This document shows positions 1 through 8,762 of a DNA stretch of 64,000 nt, piece by piece. Below the pieces are notes generated by a model. The model saw only the letters and a program-made list of their open reading frames with translations, did not search any database and was not told the origin of the DNA. The translations under genes were made by a program, and so were the position numbers. This stretch comes from Ideonella sp. GTDB lineage: Bacteria; Pseudomonadota; Gammaproteobacteria; Burkholderiales; Burkholderiaceae_C. Numbering within the stretch: position 1 is the first letter of the stretch; each line of letters opens with the position of its first letter. Location: positions 124,001-188,000 of the forward strand of contig NZ_JADJDO010000004.1 in the NCBI RefSeq assembly GCF_016702655.1, in the 5' to 3' direction.

Positions 1-487
1 CTTCGCCGCGTCGCTGCTCGCGCTCGCGCTCTGGCTCGTGCGCCAGGACGTTGCGCGGCGCACCGTGCACGGCAAGGCGCTGACGCGCTTCATCGCCGTC
101 GCGCTGCTCGCCGGCTACGCCTGGCTCGCCGTTGGCGCCGCGGTCGCACTCGTGGCGGGCGGGCTCGCGCCGGGAACGCGCGCCTACGACGCCGCGCTGC
201 ACGCCTGGCTGGTCGGCTTCGTGTTCTCGATGGTGTTCGGCCACGCGCCGATCATCTTCCCCGCGGTGCTGCGCGTGCAGCTGCCCTACGCACCGGTGTT
301 CTACCTGCCGCTCGCGCTGCTGCACGCGTCGGTCGCGATCCGGCTTGCGGGCGATGCGCTTGCCGACACGACGCTGCTGCGTGCAGGCGGCGCGGCGACG
401 GCCGTCGCGCTGGCCGCGTTCATCGTCACGATGGCGACGGCAGCGCTGCGCGGGACGCTGGCGAATCGGCGGCGAAGATCGAGCTAG
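1..487 (+). CDS. C-terminal part of a multi-pass membrane protein (start outside window)
   Basis: The reading frame is open from base 2 and ends at a TAG at 485-487, so only the C-terminal 161 or so residues are in view. They form about five hydrophobic segments separated by short loops and end in a basic tail (ANRRRRSS). The segment AWLVGFVFSMVFGHAPIIFP, with a His next to a membrane helix, resembles NnrS/heme-copper-associated integral membrane proteins, but this is a family impression and not a firm assignment. No partner gene is visible upstream. The next gene is convergent and unrelated, so context does not help. I am sure this is coding membrane protein, not sure of its function. Confidence 0.6.
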   Translation, partial: FAASLLALALWLVRQDVARRTVHGKALTRFIAVALLAGYAWLAVGAAVALVAGGLAPGTRAYDAALHAWLVGFVFSMVFGHAPIIFPAVLRVQLPYAPVFYLPLALLHASVAIRLAGDALADTTLLRAGGAATAVALAAFIVTMATAALRGTLANRRRRSS

Positions 488-522
488 GAGCGAGGGCGGC
501 CTAGATCGAGCCCCGCGCCGGG

Positions 523-1518
523 TCACCCGATCATCTCGTCCGCGCGCAACTGCAGCGACCGCGGCACGGCGAGCCCGATCGCCTTCGCGGTCGCGAGGTT
601 GATCACGAGTTCGAAGCGCGTCGGCTGCTCCATCGGCAGTTCGGCCGGGCGCGCGCCGCGCAGGATGCGGTCGGTCTGCTGCGCGAGCTGGCGCAGCAGC
701 GTCGGCCAGTCGGGCCCGTAGGACATCAACCCACCGGCCTCGGCGTACTCGCGCAAGGTAAACACCCCCGGCAACCGATGGCGGATCGCGAGCTCGGCGA
801 TCCGCTGGCGGTTGCCGTAGGTCTGGAAGGTCGGCTCGAGCAGGAAGGCCGGGGTGCGCGCCGCGGCGAGCGCGGGAAAGGCCACCATCAACTCGTCCTG
901 GTTGCGGTACGCATGGAACGACAGCTCGACCTGCACCGCGCGCGCCGCGTCGCGCAGCCTGGACTCGAAGCGCTCCTGCCGTCCGGCATCGGCCGAAGGC
1001 GAGAACAGCACGCTGACCCGATTCACCGTCGGCAGCAGCGTCTTCAGCAATTCCAGCCGCTTGGCGCGCGTCTCGCCCAGCATGCGCGACACGCCCGTCA
1101 CGTTGCCGCCCGGCCGCGCGAAGCTCGCGATCAGCCCGTCCTCGACCGGATCGAGGCCGTTGTAGATGACGACGATCGGCAGCGTGGACGTGAGCTTGCG
1201 CAGCTCCACCACGTCGGGGTCGGCCATCGCCATGATCACGTCGACCCGGGCGTCGACGAGTTCGCGCGCGTAGCGGGTCATCAGTTCGACCTGGCGATCC
1301 GCGTAGCGTCGCTCGACGATCAGGTTGCGCCCCTCGACCCAGCCCAGGCGTTGCATCTCGAGCGGCCAGGGGCTGCTCTTGAGCTCGGCGTCGCTGGGCC
1401 TCCGCGCGCTGCTGAGCACGCCCACGCGCGCCACCTTGTTCCCCGCCTGCGCCGCGCCCTCGCGCGGCGCGACGGCGATGACCGACGCGAGCGTGGTCAC
1501 GAAACGGCGTCTGTCCAT
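523..1518 (-). CDS. TrpX-like ABC transporter substrate-binding protein
   Basis: Periplasmic solute-binding protein of the ABC_sub_bind/TrpX family (about 331 residues, normal length). It begins MDRRRFVTTLAS, a twin-arginine-like export signal ending near GAAQA, followed by KVARVGVLSS, the first beta strand of the binding domain. Further family hallmarks are DPVEDGLIASFARPGGNVTGVS and AIGLAVPRSLQLRADE at the C-terminus. In-frame codons extend 8 residues upstream to 1542, but the signal peptide starts naturally at the ATG at 1518. No permease or ATPase gene adjoins it, which is common for orphan members in Burkholderiales. The ligand cannot be predicted. Confidence 0.85.
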   Translation of the reverse strand: MDRRRFVTTLASVIAVAPREGAAQAGNKVARVGVLSSARRPSDAELKSSPWPLEMQRLGWVEGRNLIVERRYADRQVELMTRYARELVDARVDVIMAMADPDVVELRKLTSTLPIVVIYNGLDPVEDGLIASFARPGGNVTGVSRMLGETRAKRLELLKTLLPTVNRVSVLFSPSADAGRQERFESRLRDAARAVQVELSFHAYRNQDELMVAFPALAAARTPAFLLEPTFQTYGNRQRIAELAIRHRLPGVFTLREYAEAGGLMSYGPDWPTLLRQLAQQTDRILRGARPAELPMEQPTRFELVINLATAKAIGLAVPRSLQLRADEMIG

Positions 1519-1559
1519 CGTCGGCCTCCCCGGTTGGTGCACCCGGCCATCGATTCTGC

Positions 1560-1840
1560 GCCCGCGCGGCGCGGCGCGAAAGCGCGCGCGGCGACCCGTT
1601 CGTCGTCTTCTGCGCGCCGAACTTCCAGGCCCTCAGGCGCGCGAGCTCGAACGTGGTGCGCTCGACCCTGGCGTTCTTGAACGTGATCTCGCGTTCGCGC
1701 CGGGCGATGCATTCGTCCTTGGCCGCGTTCGCGGCTTGCCGGGTCGCCAATACGCCAGCAGCGCAGCAGCAATCTCGGTGACGGCGCCCTGGCTCAGACC
1801 ATGGAGGTCTTCGGCCTTGCGCGTGTTCACGTCGAGCATG
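1560..1840 (-). pseudogene. IS66-family transposase (TnpC) N-terminal fossil
   Basis: Read on the minus strand, about 1745-1570 encodes AKDECIARREREITFKNA followed by RVERTTFELARLRAWKFGAQ, the coiled-coil N-terminal region of IS66 TnpC. A preceding piece in another frame (about 1840-1750) reads LHGLSQGAVTEIAAALLA, also typical of TnpC start regions. The two pieces are out of frame and the catalytic DDE domain is absent, so this is a short relic. No terminal inverted repeats or target duplication were recognised. Confidence 0.7.
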
Positions 1841-2515
1841 CAAGCAATTGTCGGCAGCCTCGCGGCAGCCGCATCGGTCGGCCAGATCATGGCGGTCCAG
1901 GTCGCAGCGCGGCGCTGTGCAGGCGCCGGCACCGATGATCGTCGAAGTAAGGCTGGCCTTGGTGGTGCTCACGCGTCCACCGAGAGTTGAGACGGACAAG
2001 AGGCTGCCATGCGCCTGTCGGGGACTCACGATGCCGTGGCTGGCCGCTTGCGACGATCTCACGGCGCAGGCCGTGGACCGCGCGCGCAAGGGCTGGGAGC
2101 GTTCGATTCACGGCAACGGCGACGCGGGCGTCGGCATGCGCCGGCTGCGCGCACTTCGAGCACCGTTCGATTCCGCACGGCGAGCAGATCGGGAAGATGA
2201 GGCAATGGAACGTCTTGGCGAGCTTCCTGATCGGCCACGTGTACTGCTGGGGCGTGGCGATGCCGGAGTCGGACTCTCGCTGCACTCGGACGTCATGGTC
2301 ACCGACCCGAACCCGCTGCACACGACGCGGACGGCGGTGACGCGCCGCACCTGCAAGGAATCCGACCTCGTGCTCGCGACCGGCGAGCGCATCCCGGTCG
2401 AATCGGCAATCCCCGGATGGACGACAGGCAGGCATTCCGCGCCTGAGTGGCGAACGTATCGGTGCGCGCGCGGCTCGAACGCCGGCAAGCGGTGGCTTGC
2501 CTAGAATCGCGCCGC
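1841..2515. other. 675-bp stretch without a recognisable gene
   Basis: Several frames stay open here because of the high GC content, but none gives a protein I recognise, has a convincing ribosome binding site, or shows the codon bias of the neighbours. It lies between the IS66 fossil and the start of the LuxR-type gene and may be eroded mobile-element or flanking DNA. The promoter of the downstream regulator should lie near its right end. Confidence 0.4.
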
Positions 2516-4228
2516 ATGGAGCTTCATGCGCCCGCAGTGCGCGTCGCCACGGTCGAGGCCGAGCTGGCGCGCACCGCCGGCGCGTCGCGGATCGCGCTGC
2601 TCGTCGAATTGGCGTGGCATCTCCGGCAGCGCGACAGCGCGCGCGCGCTGCGCGTCGTCGAGGAGGCCGAGGCTGCGCTCGGCGCGGCGTCCCCGACGCG
2701 CCCCGCCCGCGCGGCGCAGTTGCGCATCGCGCTGACGCGCTGCGAGATCGCGGCCCTGTTCTGCCGCCACGAAGAGGCCGAGCATTGGCTGGCCCGCGCG
2801 CTGGCGGATGCGGCCGCCGACGCCGACGGCCCGACCGACGCCTGCCTGGCCGAGCGGCTCGTCGCCAAGGCACGCGGCCAGGGCGCACGCACGGTCGAGG
2901 CCACGCTGCGGGCAGTGCAAGCGAGCGATTCCGGCACCGACCCGGCGCGCGTGCAGATCGCACGCGCCTGGCTTGCCTACGAGCGCGCCTACGGAGCGCC
3001 GGCCCCGGCGCGCGAGGCCGACCTCGCCGTTGCGCGCCGCAGCCATGTCGCGGTCGATGCATTGATGAGCGCGGTCGACGCGGTGCGCGTCCTGCGGCGC
3101 GAGCCCGTGCGCGCGGTCGGGCTCTTCCTGCATGCGAGCGAGCAGGCGCAGCGCGTCGGCCTGGTGCGCGACGCAGTGGTGGCAACCATCAATGCCGGCA
3201 CCACGCTGCGCGGCCTTGGCGAGCACGAGAAGGCGGCGGCCTGTTTCGACATCTCCGAATCGGTGGCGCGTCAGACTGGCTGGCCGGGCCTGCTCGGCAC
3301 CAGCCGCACCCAGCTCGGCGCCTTCCTGCGCGCGCAGGATCGCCTGGAAGAGGCGCACCAGTTGCTGGTCGAGGCGCATCTCGCGCTGGTGCCGACGCCG
3401 CCGGGCGTGAACCGCGCCAACGCCTGCAGCGAACTCGCGCTGGTGCGCTTGCGCCTGGAACGCGCGGTCGAGGCCGTGGAGCCGATGGCCGAAGCGATCC
3501 GCATGCTGCGCGACGCCGGTGCGGCGGACAACCTGGCCTTGTCGCTGATCGACCAGTCGACCATCCTCGCGGCGGCCAATCAGCTGCCCGAGGCGCTGGC
3601 CGCGATCGCCGAGGCCAGTGCCCTGATCGACAGCCATGGCCTGGCGGCGCTGGCGGTGAACCTGCACCAGGCGCTGGCCGAGATCCACCGCCGCCACGCG
3701 CTGCCCGCACCGCCGGGCATGGGCGAGCCGACGGCGGCGCTGCACCACGCCGAACGCGCGCTGAGCGAAGGCCGGCGCTACCCGGGCTGGCAGCCGAGCG
3801 CGAGCGAGCTCACGGCGCTGGCCGACGACTGGTCGTCCGCCGGCGACCCGGCACGCGCGTTTGCGCATGCGCGCGCGGCGATCGCGGCGATGAAGCAGGA
3901 GATGGCGCTGCTGACGCGGCCCTCGCCGAGCCTGGCGCCGCTGCGCAGCGCCGGCGCCGCGCCGCCGGTGGACGAAGGCGGCCTGTGGCATCCGGCCTTC
4001 CCGCCGTCGCCATCGAATGCGACCGCGCAGTTCACGCCCAAGGAGATGCAGGTGCTGCGCCTGCTGGCACGCAGCTACACCAACAAGGAGATCGCCATCT
4101 CGCTCGAGGTCAGCGACCAGACCGTCAAGTGGCACCTGAAACAGGTCTTCGGCAAGCTCGAGGTCGGCTCGCGCCGCCAGGCCGTGAGCCGGGCACGCGC
4201 ACTCGGCGTGCTGGCGTTCGATTCCTGA
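2516..4228 (+). CDS. TPR-containing LuxR-family transcriptional regulator
   Basis: A 570-residue protein: an N-terminal roughly 480-residue alpha-helical region rich in Ala/Leu/Arg with helical-pair (tetratricopeptide-like) repeats, then a C-terminal LuxR/GerE helix-turn-helix (about residues 507-565). The HTH carries FTPKEMQVLRLLARSYTNKE, then SDQTVKWHLKQVFGKLEVGS. The layout resembles the C-terminal two thirds of MalT/LAL regulators but lacks the N-terminal AAA+/NACHT ATPase, so activation probably depends on the TPR region binding a partner. The ATG at 2516 is preferred over an in-frame codon at 2447 because it precedes the first helix and follows the non-coding stretch. No obvious target operon is adjacent; the genes downstream are convergent. 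Confidence 0.8.
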   Translation: MELHAPAVRVATVEAELARTAGASRIALLVELAWHLRQRDSARALRVVEEAEAALGAASPTRPARAAQLRIALTRCEIAALFCRHEEAEHWLARALADAAADADGPTDACLAERLVAKARGQGARTVEATLRAVQASDSGTDPARVQIARAWLAYERAYGAPAPAREADLAVARRSHVAVDALMSAVDAVRVLRREPVRAVGLFLHASEQAQRVGLVRDAVVATINAGTTLRGLGEHEKAAACFDISESVARQTGWPGLLGTSRTQLGAFLRAQDRLEEAHQLLVEAHLALVPTPPGVNRANACSELALVRLRLERAVEAVEPMAEAIRMLRDAGAADNLALSLIDQSTILAAANQLPEALAAIAEASALIDSHGLAALAVNLHQALAEIHRRHALPAPPGMGEPTAALHHAERALSEGRRYPGWQPSASELTALADDWSSAGDPARAFAHARAAIAAMKQEMALLTRPSPSLAPLRSAGAAPPVDEGGLWHPAFPPSPSNATAQFTPKEMQVLRLLARSYTNKEIAISLEVSDQTVKWHLKQVFGKLEVGSRRQAVSRARALGVLAFDS

Positions 4229-4294
4229 GCCCCACTCGCGGGGCCGCCACGACCGGCCCGCGCGAAGCCCGGGCCAGCAGGTCATGAGGTCCCG

Positions 4295-6823
4295 TCAGCC
4301 ACCCAAGTGCTCGCAGCGGCCGAGCCTGGCGCCGCCCTTGACCTTGGCGACCGCCGTGGCCGGGAAGTCGACCTTGGTCGACTGGCCGGCCTCGCACACG
4401 TAGACGCGCCTCATGTCGACATACCAGCTCATCGGCACGCCGAGCAGCCCACCGACCATCTCGTTGCCCACGCCGTTGATCGCAATCGGGTTGTCCATGC
4501 CCAGCTTGTAGGCCTCGGCCACGCCCTGCTTGCGGAAGAAGTCGCCCATCCTGATCCAGCCCAGGCCGTCGACCCACATCACGCCTTCGAAGACGTTGAC
4601 CTGGAACGAGCCGATGCGCCCGATCATCACGCTACCCGCGTCGTTCATGTCGAACAGCGAGACGGGCACCATGCCGTAGGTGCTGTCGATCTTGGCTTGG
4701 TCCCAAGTGCCGCAGGGGTCGACCAGTTCGCCGGTGAACCAGTCGTAGTACGGCGGGATCGCCAGGTCCTTGCACCACTGCAGGCCCGGCAGCCGGGTCA
4801 GCGCGTCGGTCTTGGCATTCCACAGCGCTGCACCGTCGCTCAGGAAGATCGTGTAGGTGTAGCCGTCGGAAGTCATCTCGACCTCCTTGAGCGTGTCCAT
4901 CGCCACGCGCGTGCCGTCGCGGTTCACGGCGTACGACTCCACGCCCTTGAACTTCTTCCACAGGTCGATGCGCGGCCCGCCGTTGACCCAGGCCAGCGCG
5001 CTCAGCAGGTTGGCCGTTCCCAGCGCCACCTTGCCGTCGCCCGAGATCGCGTGTGCGCGCATCCAGCCATCGACCGAGAAGTCATGGCCGCTGATGTCGA
5101 GCATGCGCAGGCCACCCTTCTCGGTCCACAGGAAGGGCAGGATCTCGGGCTTGAACGAGCTCTCGCACCAGCCGTCGCCGTCGGAGTCCACGTAGGCGGT
5201 ACCGACCGCGGCGCGGCCGTCGTCGTTGACGGCCCAGCCGTAGGTCGACGTCACGCCCACGCTGCCGCTGCCGCCGCAGGTGTCGCCATTGAGCGAGCCC
5301 ATGTCGGTGACCTGACCGGTGGCGGCGTCGTACAGCGCGGCCGAGCTGATGCCGTTCTTGTTGAGGTCAACGTTGACGAAGACCTTGCCGCCGTTGCGCG
5401 TCATCGAGCCGTTGTTGGCGATGATCTCGGGCGGCAGCACCTCGATGCCCGTCCTGGCGTCCCAGATGAACTGGGTCGGCCCGTAGAGGCCGGCGGCGCG
5501 GCTGCCGTTGCGCGACAGGTCGGTCAGGAAGCCATCGGTGACGGGGAAGTACTGCACACCGTCGGCGTAGCCGTTGAAGACCAGGTTGGCCTTGGCGGAG
5601 GTCCCTGCCTGCGCGACGATGGAGGTCGCGGCGCATGCGGTGTCGGTGGCAGGGTTCGCGCTCTCGGCGACGTCCCAATACTCGGCTTCGGACACGAGCA
5701 TGCGCGGCGCCGTCGGGTAGCCGCCCGAGACGATCTCCTCCATGTACAGCACGTAGCTCTGGCCGGGCTTGAGATTGGCGATCCTGAAGCGGCCGTCCGG
5801 GCCGGCCTTGCCCTGCGTCATGCCGCCCGTCATCGCCGAGCCCGCATCGCCCAGCGGATCGGCGACGTTGCGCGCGACGATGTTGATCCCGCTGTAGGGC
5901 GTGCGGCCGTCCTTGAGCCGCAGCACGCCGCTGATCGAGCCCGTGCTGGCCCTGTAGGCGGCAGTCGGGTACAGGTTCGAGATGGCCGCGATGTCGTCGG
6001 GCAGGTCGATGGTGCTCATCTCGCGCCCGAGGTCGTTGTACGGGCTGATGTAGGGAAACATCGTCTCGACCTTGGCATAGGGCATGTCGTTGCCGCCCGA
6101 CCCGGGCGCGTGGCGAGCCGCCACGCAGCCGGCCACCCCGGGGAAGAGCTCGGTCGGACCGGGGTAACTGAAGCTGGCCATCGGACCGTTGACCTGCGAG
6201 TGCGACAGGTTGAAGGCGTGGCCGAACTCGTGCGTGAACACGCCTGCGAAGCGATTGCCCTTCGGATCGTCGGCACTGACAGCCCAGCCGTTCAGGACTG
6301 CGCTGGCCTCGACGATGGTGTCCTCGTAGCCGTCGCCGTCGGTGTCCTCGGCGATCTCCGGGAAGGCGATGCCCAGCACGTCGTACCTGGACACGCCGAA
6401 GTAGTTCTCGACGATGCTGCCATCGGTGTCGTAGATCACGTGCAGGCCGCCGCCGTTGTAGGCGTTCAGGACCTTGGCGGCGTTGGCTGCGGTCACGTCG
6501 CCGCCGATGCTCGCGACCTGGGTGAAGTCGCCAACCACCTTGGCCTTCAGCGTCGAAGTCGCGACCTTGCTCCACTGGCCCAGAGCCTTGGCCACGAGCT
6601 GGTCCGCGCGCTCGTTGGTGATGAAGGGCGTCATCCCGTCGAAGTCGTAGGTGAACACGCCCAGGTCGGTATAGGCCGGGATTGTCTTGCTCGCGTTCCA
6701 GCGCAACGGCTGCGGGTGGCCCGGCCTGTCGTTGGTGTAGAGCACCCCGGCGGCATGCGCCGCGATGCAGGAAGTGGCGCCGGCCAGCAGGGCCGCAAGC
6801 CAACGTGTCGTGGTCGAGGTCAT
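4295..6823 (-). CDS. secreted zinc metalloprotease-like protein with HAF-type repeats
   Basis: An 842-residue exported protein. A signal peptide (MTSTTTRWLAALLAGATS... cleaved near AHAAG) is followed by a zincin-like domain with HEFGHAFNLSH at about residues 196-208, matching the HExxHxxxxxH zinc motif of metzincin/M10-like proteases. Asp-rich DTDGDGYED segments look like calcium sites. A carboxypeptidase-regulatory-like beta-sandwich (SGVLRLKDGRTPYSGINIVA, about 300-370) follows, and the C-terminal half has repeated GDGKVALG / DDGRAAVGTA / GSRAAGLYG units typical of HAF extracellular repeats. Its ATG overlaps the TGA of the upstream gene (TGATG), so the two are translationally coupled. It probably acts outside the cell; the substrate is unknown and protease activity is inferred from the motif only. 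Confidence 0.75.
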   Translation of the reverse strand: MTSTTTRWLAALLAGATSCIAAHAAGVLYTNDRPGHPQPLRWNASKTIPAYTDLGVFTYDFDGMTPFITNERADQLVAKALGQWSKVATSTLKAKVVGDFTQVASIGGDVTAANAAKVLNAYNGGGLHVIYDTDGSIVENYFGVSRYDVLGIAFPEIAEDTDGDGYEDTIVEASAVLNGWAVSADDPKGNRFAGVFTHEFGHAFNLSHSQVNGPMASFSYPGPTELFPGVAGCVAARHAPGSGGNDMPYAKVETMFPYISPYNDLGREMSTIDLPDDIAAISNLYPTAAYRASTGSISGVLRLKDGRTPYSGINIVARNVADPLGDAGSAMTGGMTQGKAGPDGRFRIANLKPGQSYVLYMEEIVSGGYPTAPRMLVSEAEYWDVAESANPATDTACAATSIVAQAGTSAKANLVFNGYADGVQYFPVTDGFLTDLSRNGSRAAGLYGPTQFIWDARTGIEVLPPEIIANNGSMTRNGGKVFVNVDLNKNGISSAALYDAATGQVTDMGSLNGDTCGGSGSVGVTSTYGWAVNDDGRAAVGTAYVDSDGDGWCESSFKPEILPFLWTEKGGLRMLDISGHDFSVDGWMRAHAISGDGKVALGTANLLSALAWVNGGPRIDLWKKFKGVESYAVNRDGTRVAMDTLKEVEMTSDGYTYTIFLSDGAALWNAKTDALTRLPGLQWCKDLAIPPYYDWFTGELVDPCGTWDQAKIDSTYGMVPVSLFDMNDAGSVMIGRIGSFQVNVFEGVMWVDGLGWIRMGDFFRKQGVAEAYKLGMDNPIAINGVGNEMVGGLLGVPMSWYVDMRRVYVCEAGQSTKVDFPATAVAKVKGGARLGRCEHLGG

Positions 6824-7482
6824 CAGCGCATCACTCCCTTTTCGATCCACTTGCCGGCCGCCGCGCGGTTGATGAGCGACATCAGCGCCGCGGCGTCCAC
6901 CGGCCCGGCGGGGCCGCGCAGCAGTGCCGTCTCGGCCGGCGTCAGGTAGCCGGGGCTGACCTCCACACCTGCGAACAGGCCGCGGTTGAACTGTGCGTTG
7001 GCCATACGGCCGCCGGTCGACGAGAACTTGCCTTGCGAGAGGCCGATCGTCGTGCGCAGGCCGGTCTTGGACGCGGGCTTGTTCATGAACGCCACGACCT
7101 GCTCGTCCTTGTGCCAGGTCGGGAAGCCCTCGGGCGCCTTCGCGACGAGGAAGCGCCCATCGGGCAGCTTGCGCGACGCGAGCAGCCCGTACTGGCGGAA
7201 CTTGAAGTCCGAGCGCTGGGTGAGCTTGCGCTTGGCCGAGGCGCCGACCGCGATCGTGACTTCGGTAAAAGGCACGCCCTTGGCGTCGATGCCGTCGGTG
7301 ACGCTCTTGATTTTTCCAGAGACGATGAGGTCGGACTGCCCGATCAGGCGCGTCAGGTTGGCGGGCGCGAGCTGCGCAGCCGCAGCGGGCAGGGCGAGCG
7401 ACGCGACGGCGACCAGCGCCAGGGCGCGCCGCAGCCGGTGCCAGCCGCGCGGCACGGTGGCCGCGGGTGTGAGAGAGGCCAT
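6823..7482 (-). CDS. secreted protein of unknown function, coupled to the metalloprotease
   Basis: A 219-residue protein starting at the ATG at 7482 with a clear signal peptide (HRLRRALALVAVASLALPAAAA). The mature part begins LAPANLTRLIGQSDLIVSGK and reads like a small beta-rich domain (SGKIKSVTDGIDAKGVPFTE), followed by KDEQVVAFMNKPA and a C-terminal helix INRAAAGKWIEK. I do not recognise a named family. The stop codon overlaps the start of the downstream metalloprotease gene, which implies balanced co-translation, so it may be a secretion partner, chaperone or inhibitor of that protein (inference). The frame stays open upstream of 7482 but without a plausible start or signal, so 7482 was chosen. 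Confidence 0.7.
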   Translation of the reverse strand: MASLTPAATVPRGWHRLRRALALVAVASLALPAAAAQLAPANLTRLIGQSDLIVSGKIKSVTDGIDAKGVPFTEVTIAVGASAKRKLTQRSDFKFRQYGLLASRKLPDGRFLVAKAPEGFPTWHKDEQVVAFMNKPASKTGLRTTIGLSQGKFSSTGGRMANAQFNRGLFAGVEVSPGYLTPAETALLRGPAGPVDAAALMSLINRAAAGKWIEKGVMR

Positions 7483-7748
7483 GGGGAATCTCCGGATCGA
7501 TGGGGCCCCGGCCAGGCACAACGCATCGGCGCGGCCCGGGCGGCCCCGCTTCGGCCAGGGATTGAAAGAGCATATCGACGAGCCCGGCGCCGCGCCCCAC
7601 CCACGACGGGTGGTTAGTGTCAACCCTTGGAGCGTCGCCATGAGCCCGCCGGGCCGCCCCGCGGGCGCATACCCCGTGTGCGCAGCACGAAGGTGCTCCG
7701 GCGAGGCCGCCCGGCGGCAAGGGGCTCCACGCGAGCCCGGCAGCGCTG

Positions 7749-8762
7749 CTACCGATCGCGCACCCGGCGCTGCACCGGAAACAGTTGCACCGGTACGCGG
7801 CGGGTGACGAGCCCCCACAGCCCGCCCGGCGCGAACAGCATCACCGCCATCGTCAGCGTGCCGAGCGCGATCAGGTAGATGCTGCCCAGGTCGGACAGCC
7901 ACTCGCGCAGCAGGAAGTACAGCACCGCGCCGATGAGCGGGCCTTCGAGCGTGCCGATGCCGCCGATCACGACGACAAAGAACATCGTCGTCGACCAATC
8001 GACGCTGAACGCTGCGTCGGGCGAGACACGCAGCTTGGTGACGAAGATCAGCGCGCCCGCCATCGCGCAGCCTGCCGCCGAAGCGACATAGACGAACCAC
8101 TTCACGCGCCGCCCGTCGATGCCCAGGCTCTGCGACGCGCGTTCGCTGTCGCGCACCGCCACCAGCGCCATGCCCCAGCGCGAGCGCAGCAGCGCGTAGA
8201 CGCCCATCAGCGTGCCGGCGCCCAGCGCGAGTGCGACCCACAGCGTCATCGCGTCGCGCGACTCGATCTCCATGCCGGCGACCGTGCGTGCGACCGAGAC
8301 GCCCGAACCCCCGCTGACGAAAGGCAGGTTGGCGACGACGATGCGAAACACCTCGGCGACGACCCAGGTGCCGACCGCGAACTGCGCCCCGCTCAGGCGA
8401 AACACCAGCGGCGCCGTGGCCGCCGCCGCGACGGCGCCGACGACGCCCGCCAGCGGGACCACCGCAAAGGCATTGAGCCCGCCGTGCAGGCCGAGCACGA
8501 CCAGGCTGTAGGCGCCGATGCCGACAAAGGCCTGCTGGCCGACCGACAGCATGCCGCCGTAGCCGGCGAGCAGGTTCCACAGTTGCGCCAGCGTCAGCAC
8601 GTAGAGAAATTCGGTCGCCAGGCGCAGTTGCGAGCGCTCGGCCCACCAGGGCATGCTCGCCGCGACGGCGACCAGTGCGAGCGCGAGCAGCGCGGCAACG
8701 AGGCTGAGCCGCGTGCCGCGCGTCACCGCGGCGTCGGAGGTGGAGAAGCTCGGGTCGCTCAT
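7749..8762 (-). CDS. livM: branched-chain amino acid-type ABC transporter permease LivM
   Basis: Inner-membrane permease, 337 residues, about nine to ten hydrophobic segments. The family motif LWNLLAGYGGMLSVGQQAFVG near residues 60-80 and the cytoplasmic loop RSRWGMALVAVRDSERASQSLGID (EAA-like, contacts the ATPase) identify LivM. The C-terminal VVIGGIGTLEGPLIGAVLYFL is also diagnostic. Its ATG overlaps the stop of livH by 4 bp (ATGA). It is the last gene of the phenylphosphate-synthase-like operon, so the imported substrate is probably a compound related to that pathway, such as an aromatic acid, rather than leucine (inference). Confidence 0.92.
   Translation of the reverse strand: MSDPSFSTSDAAVTRGTRLSLVAALLALALVAVAASMPWWAERSQLRLATEFLYVLTLAQLWNLLAGYGGMLSVGQQAFVGIGAYSLVVLGLHGGLNAFAVVPLAGVVGAVAAAATAPLVFRLSGAQFAVGTWVVAEVFRIVVANLPFVSGGSGVSVARTVAGMEIESRDAMTLWVALALGAGTLMGVYALLRSRWGMALVAVRDSERASQSLGIDGRRVKWFVYVASAAGCAMAGALIFVTKLRVSPDAAFSVDWSTTMFFVVVIGGIGTLEGPLIGAVLYFLLREWLSDLGSIYLIALGTLTMAVMLFAPGGLWGLVTRRVPVQLFPVQRRVRDR

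Noticed and set aside
1887..3185. Long minus-strand open frame over the LuxR gene start and the empty region
   Set aside because: Composition is almost only Arg/Ala/Pro and it overlaps a clear regulator gene in antisense.
4307..6949. Very long open frame (about 880 codons) on the plus strand
   Set aside because: It lies exactly opposite the metalloprotease gene and its protein is Asp/Arg/His/Val-rich without domains; it arises from high GC in the sense gene.
7483..7748. Hairpin CCACCC-N5-GGGTGG at 7597-7613 as livM terminator
   Set aside because: Only a 6-bp stem and no T-run; not better than chance in such GC-rich sequence.
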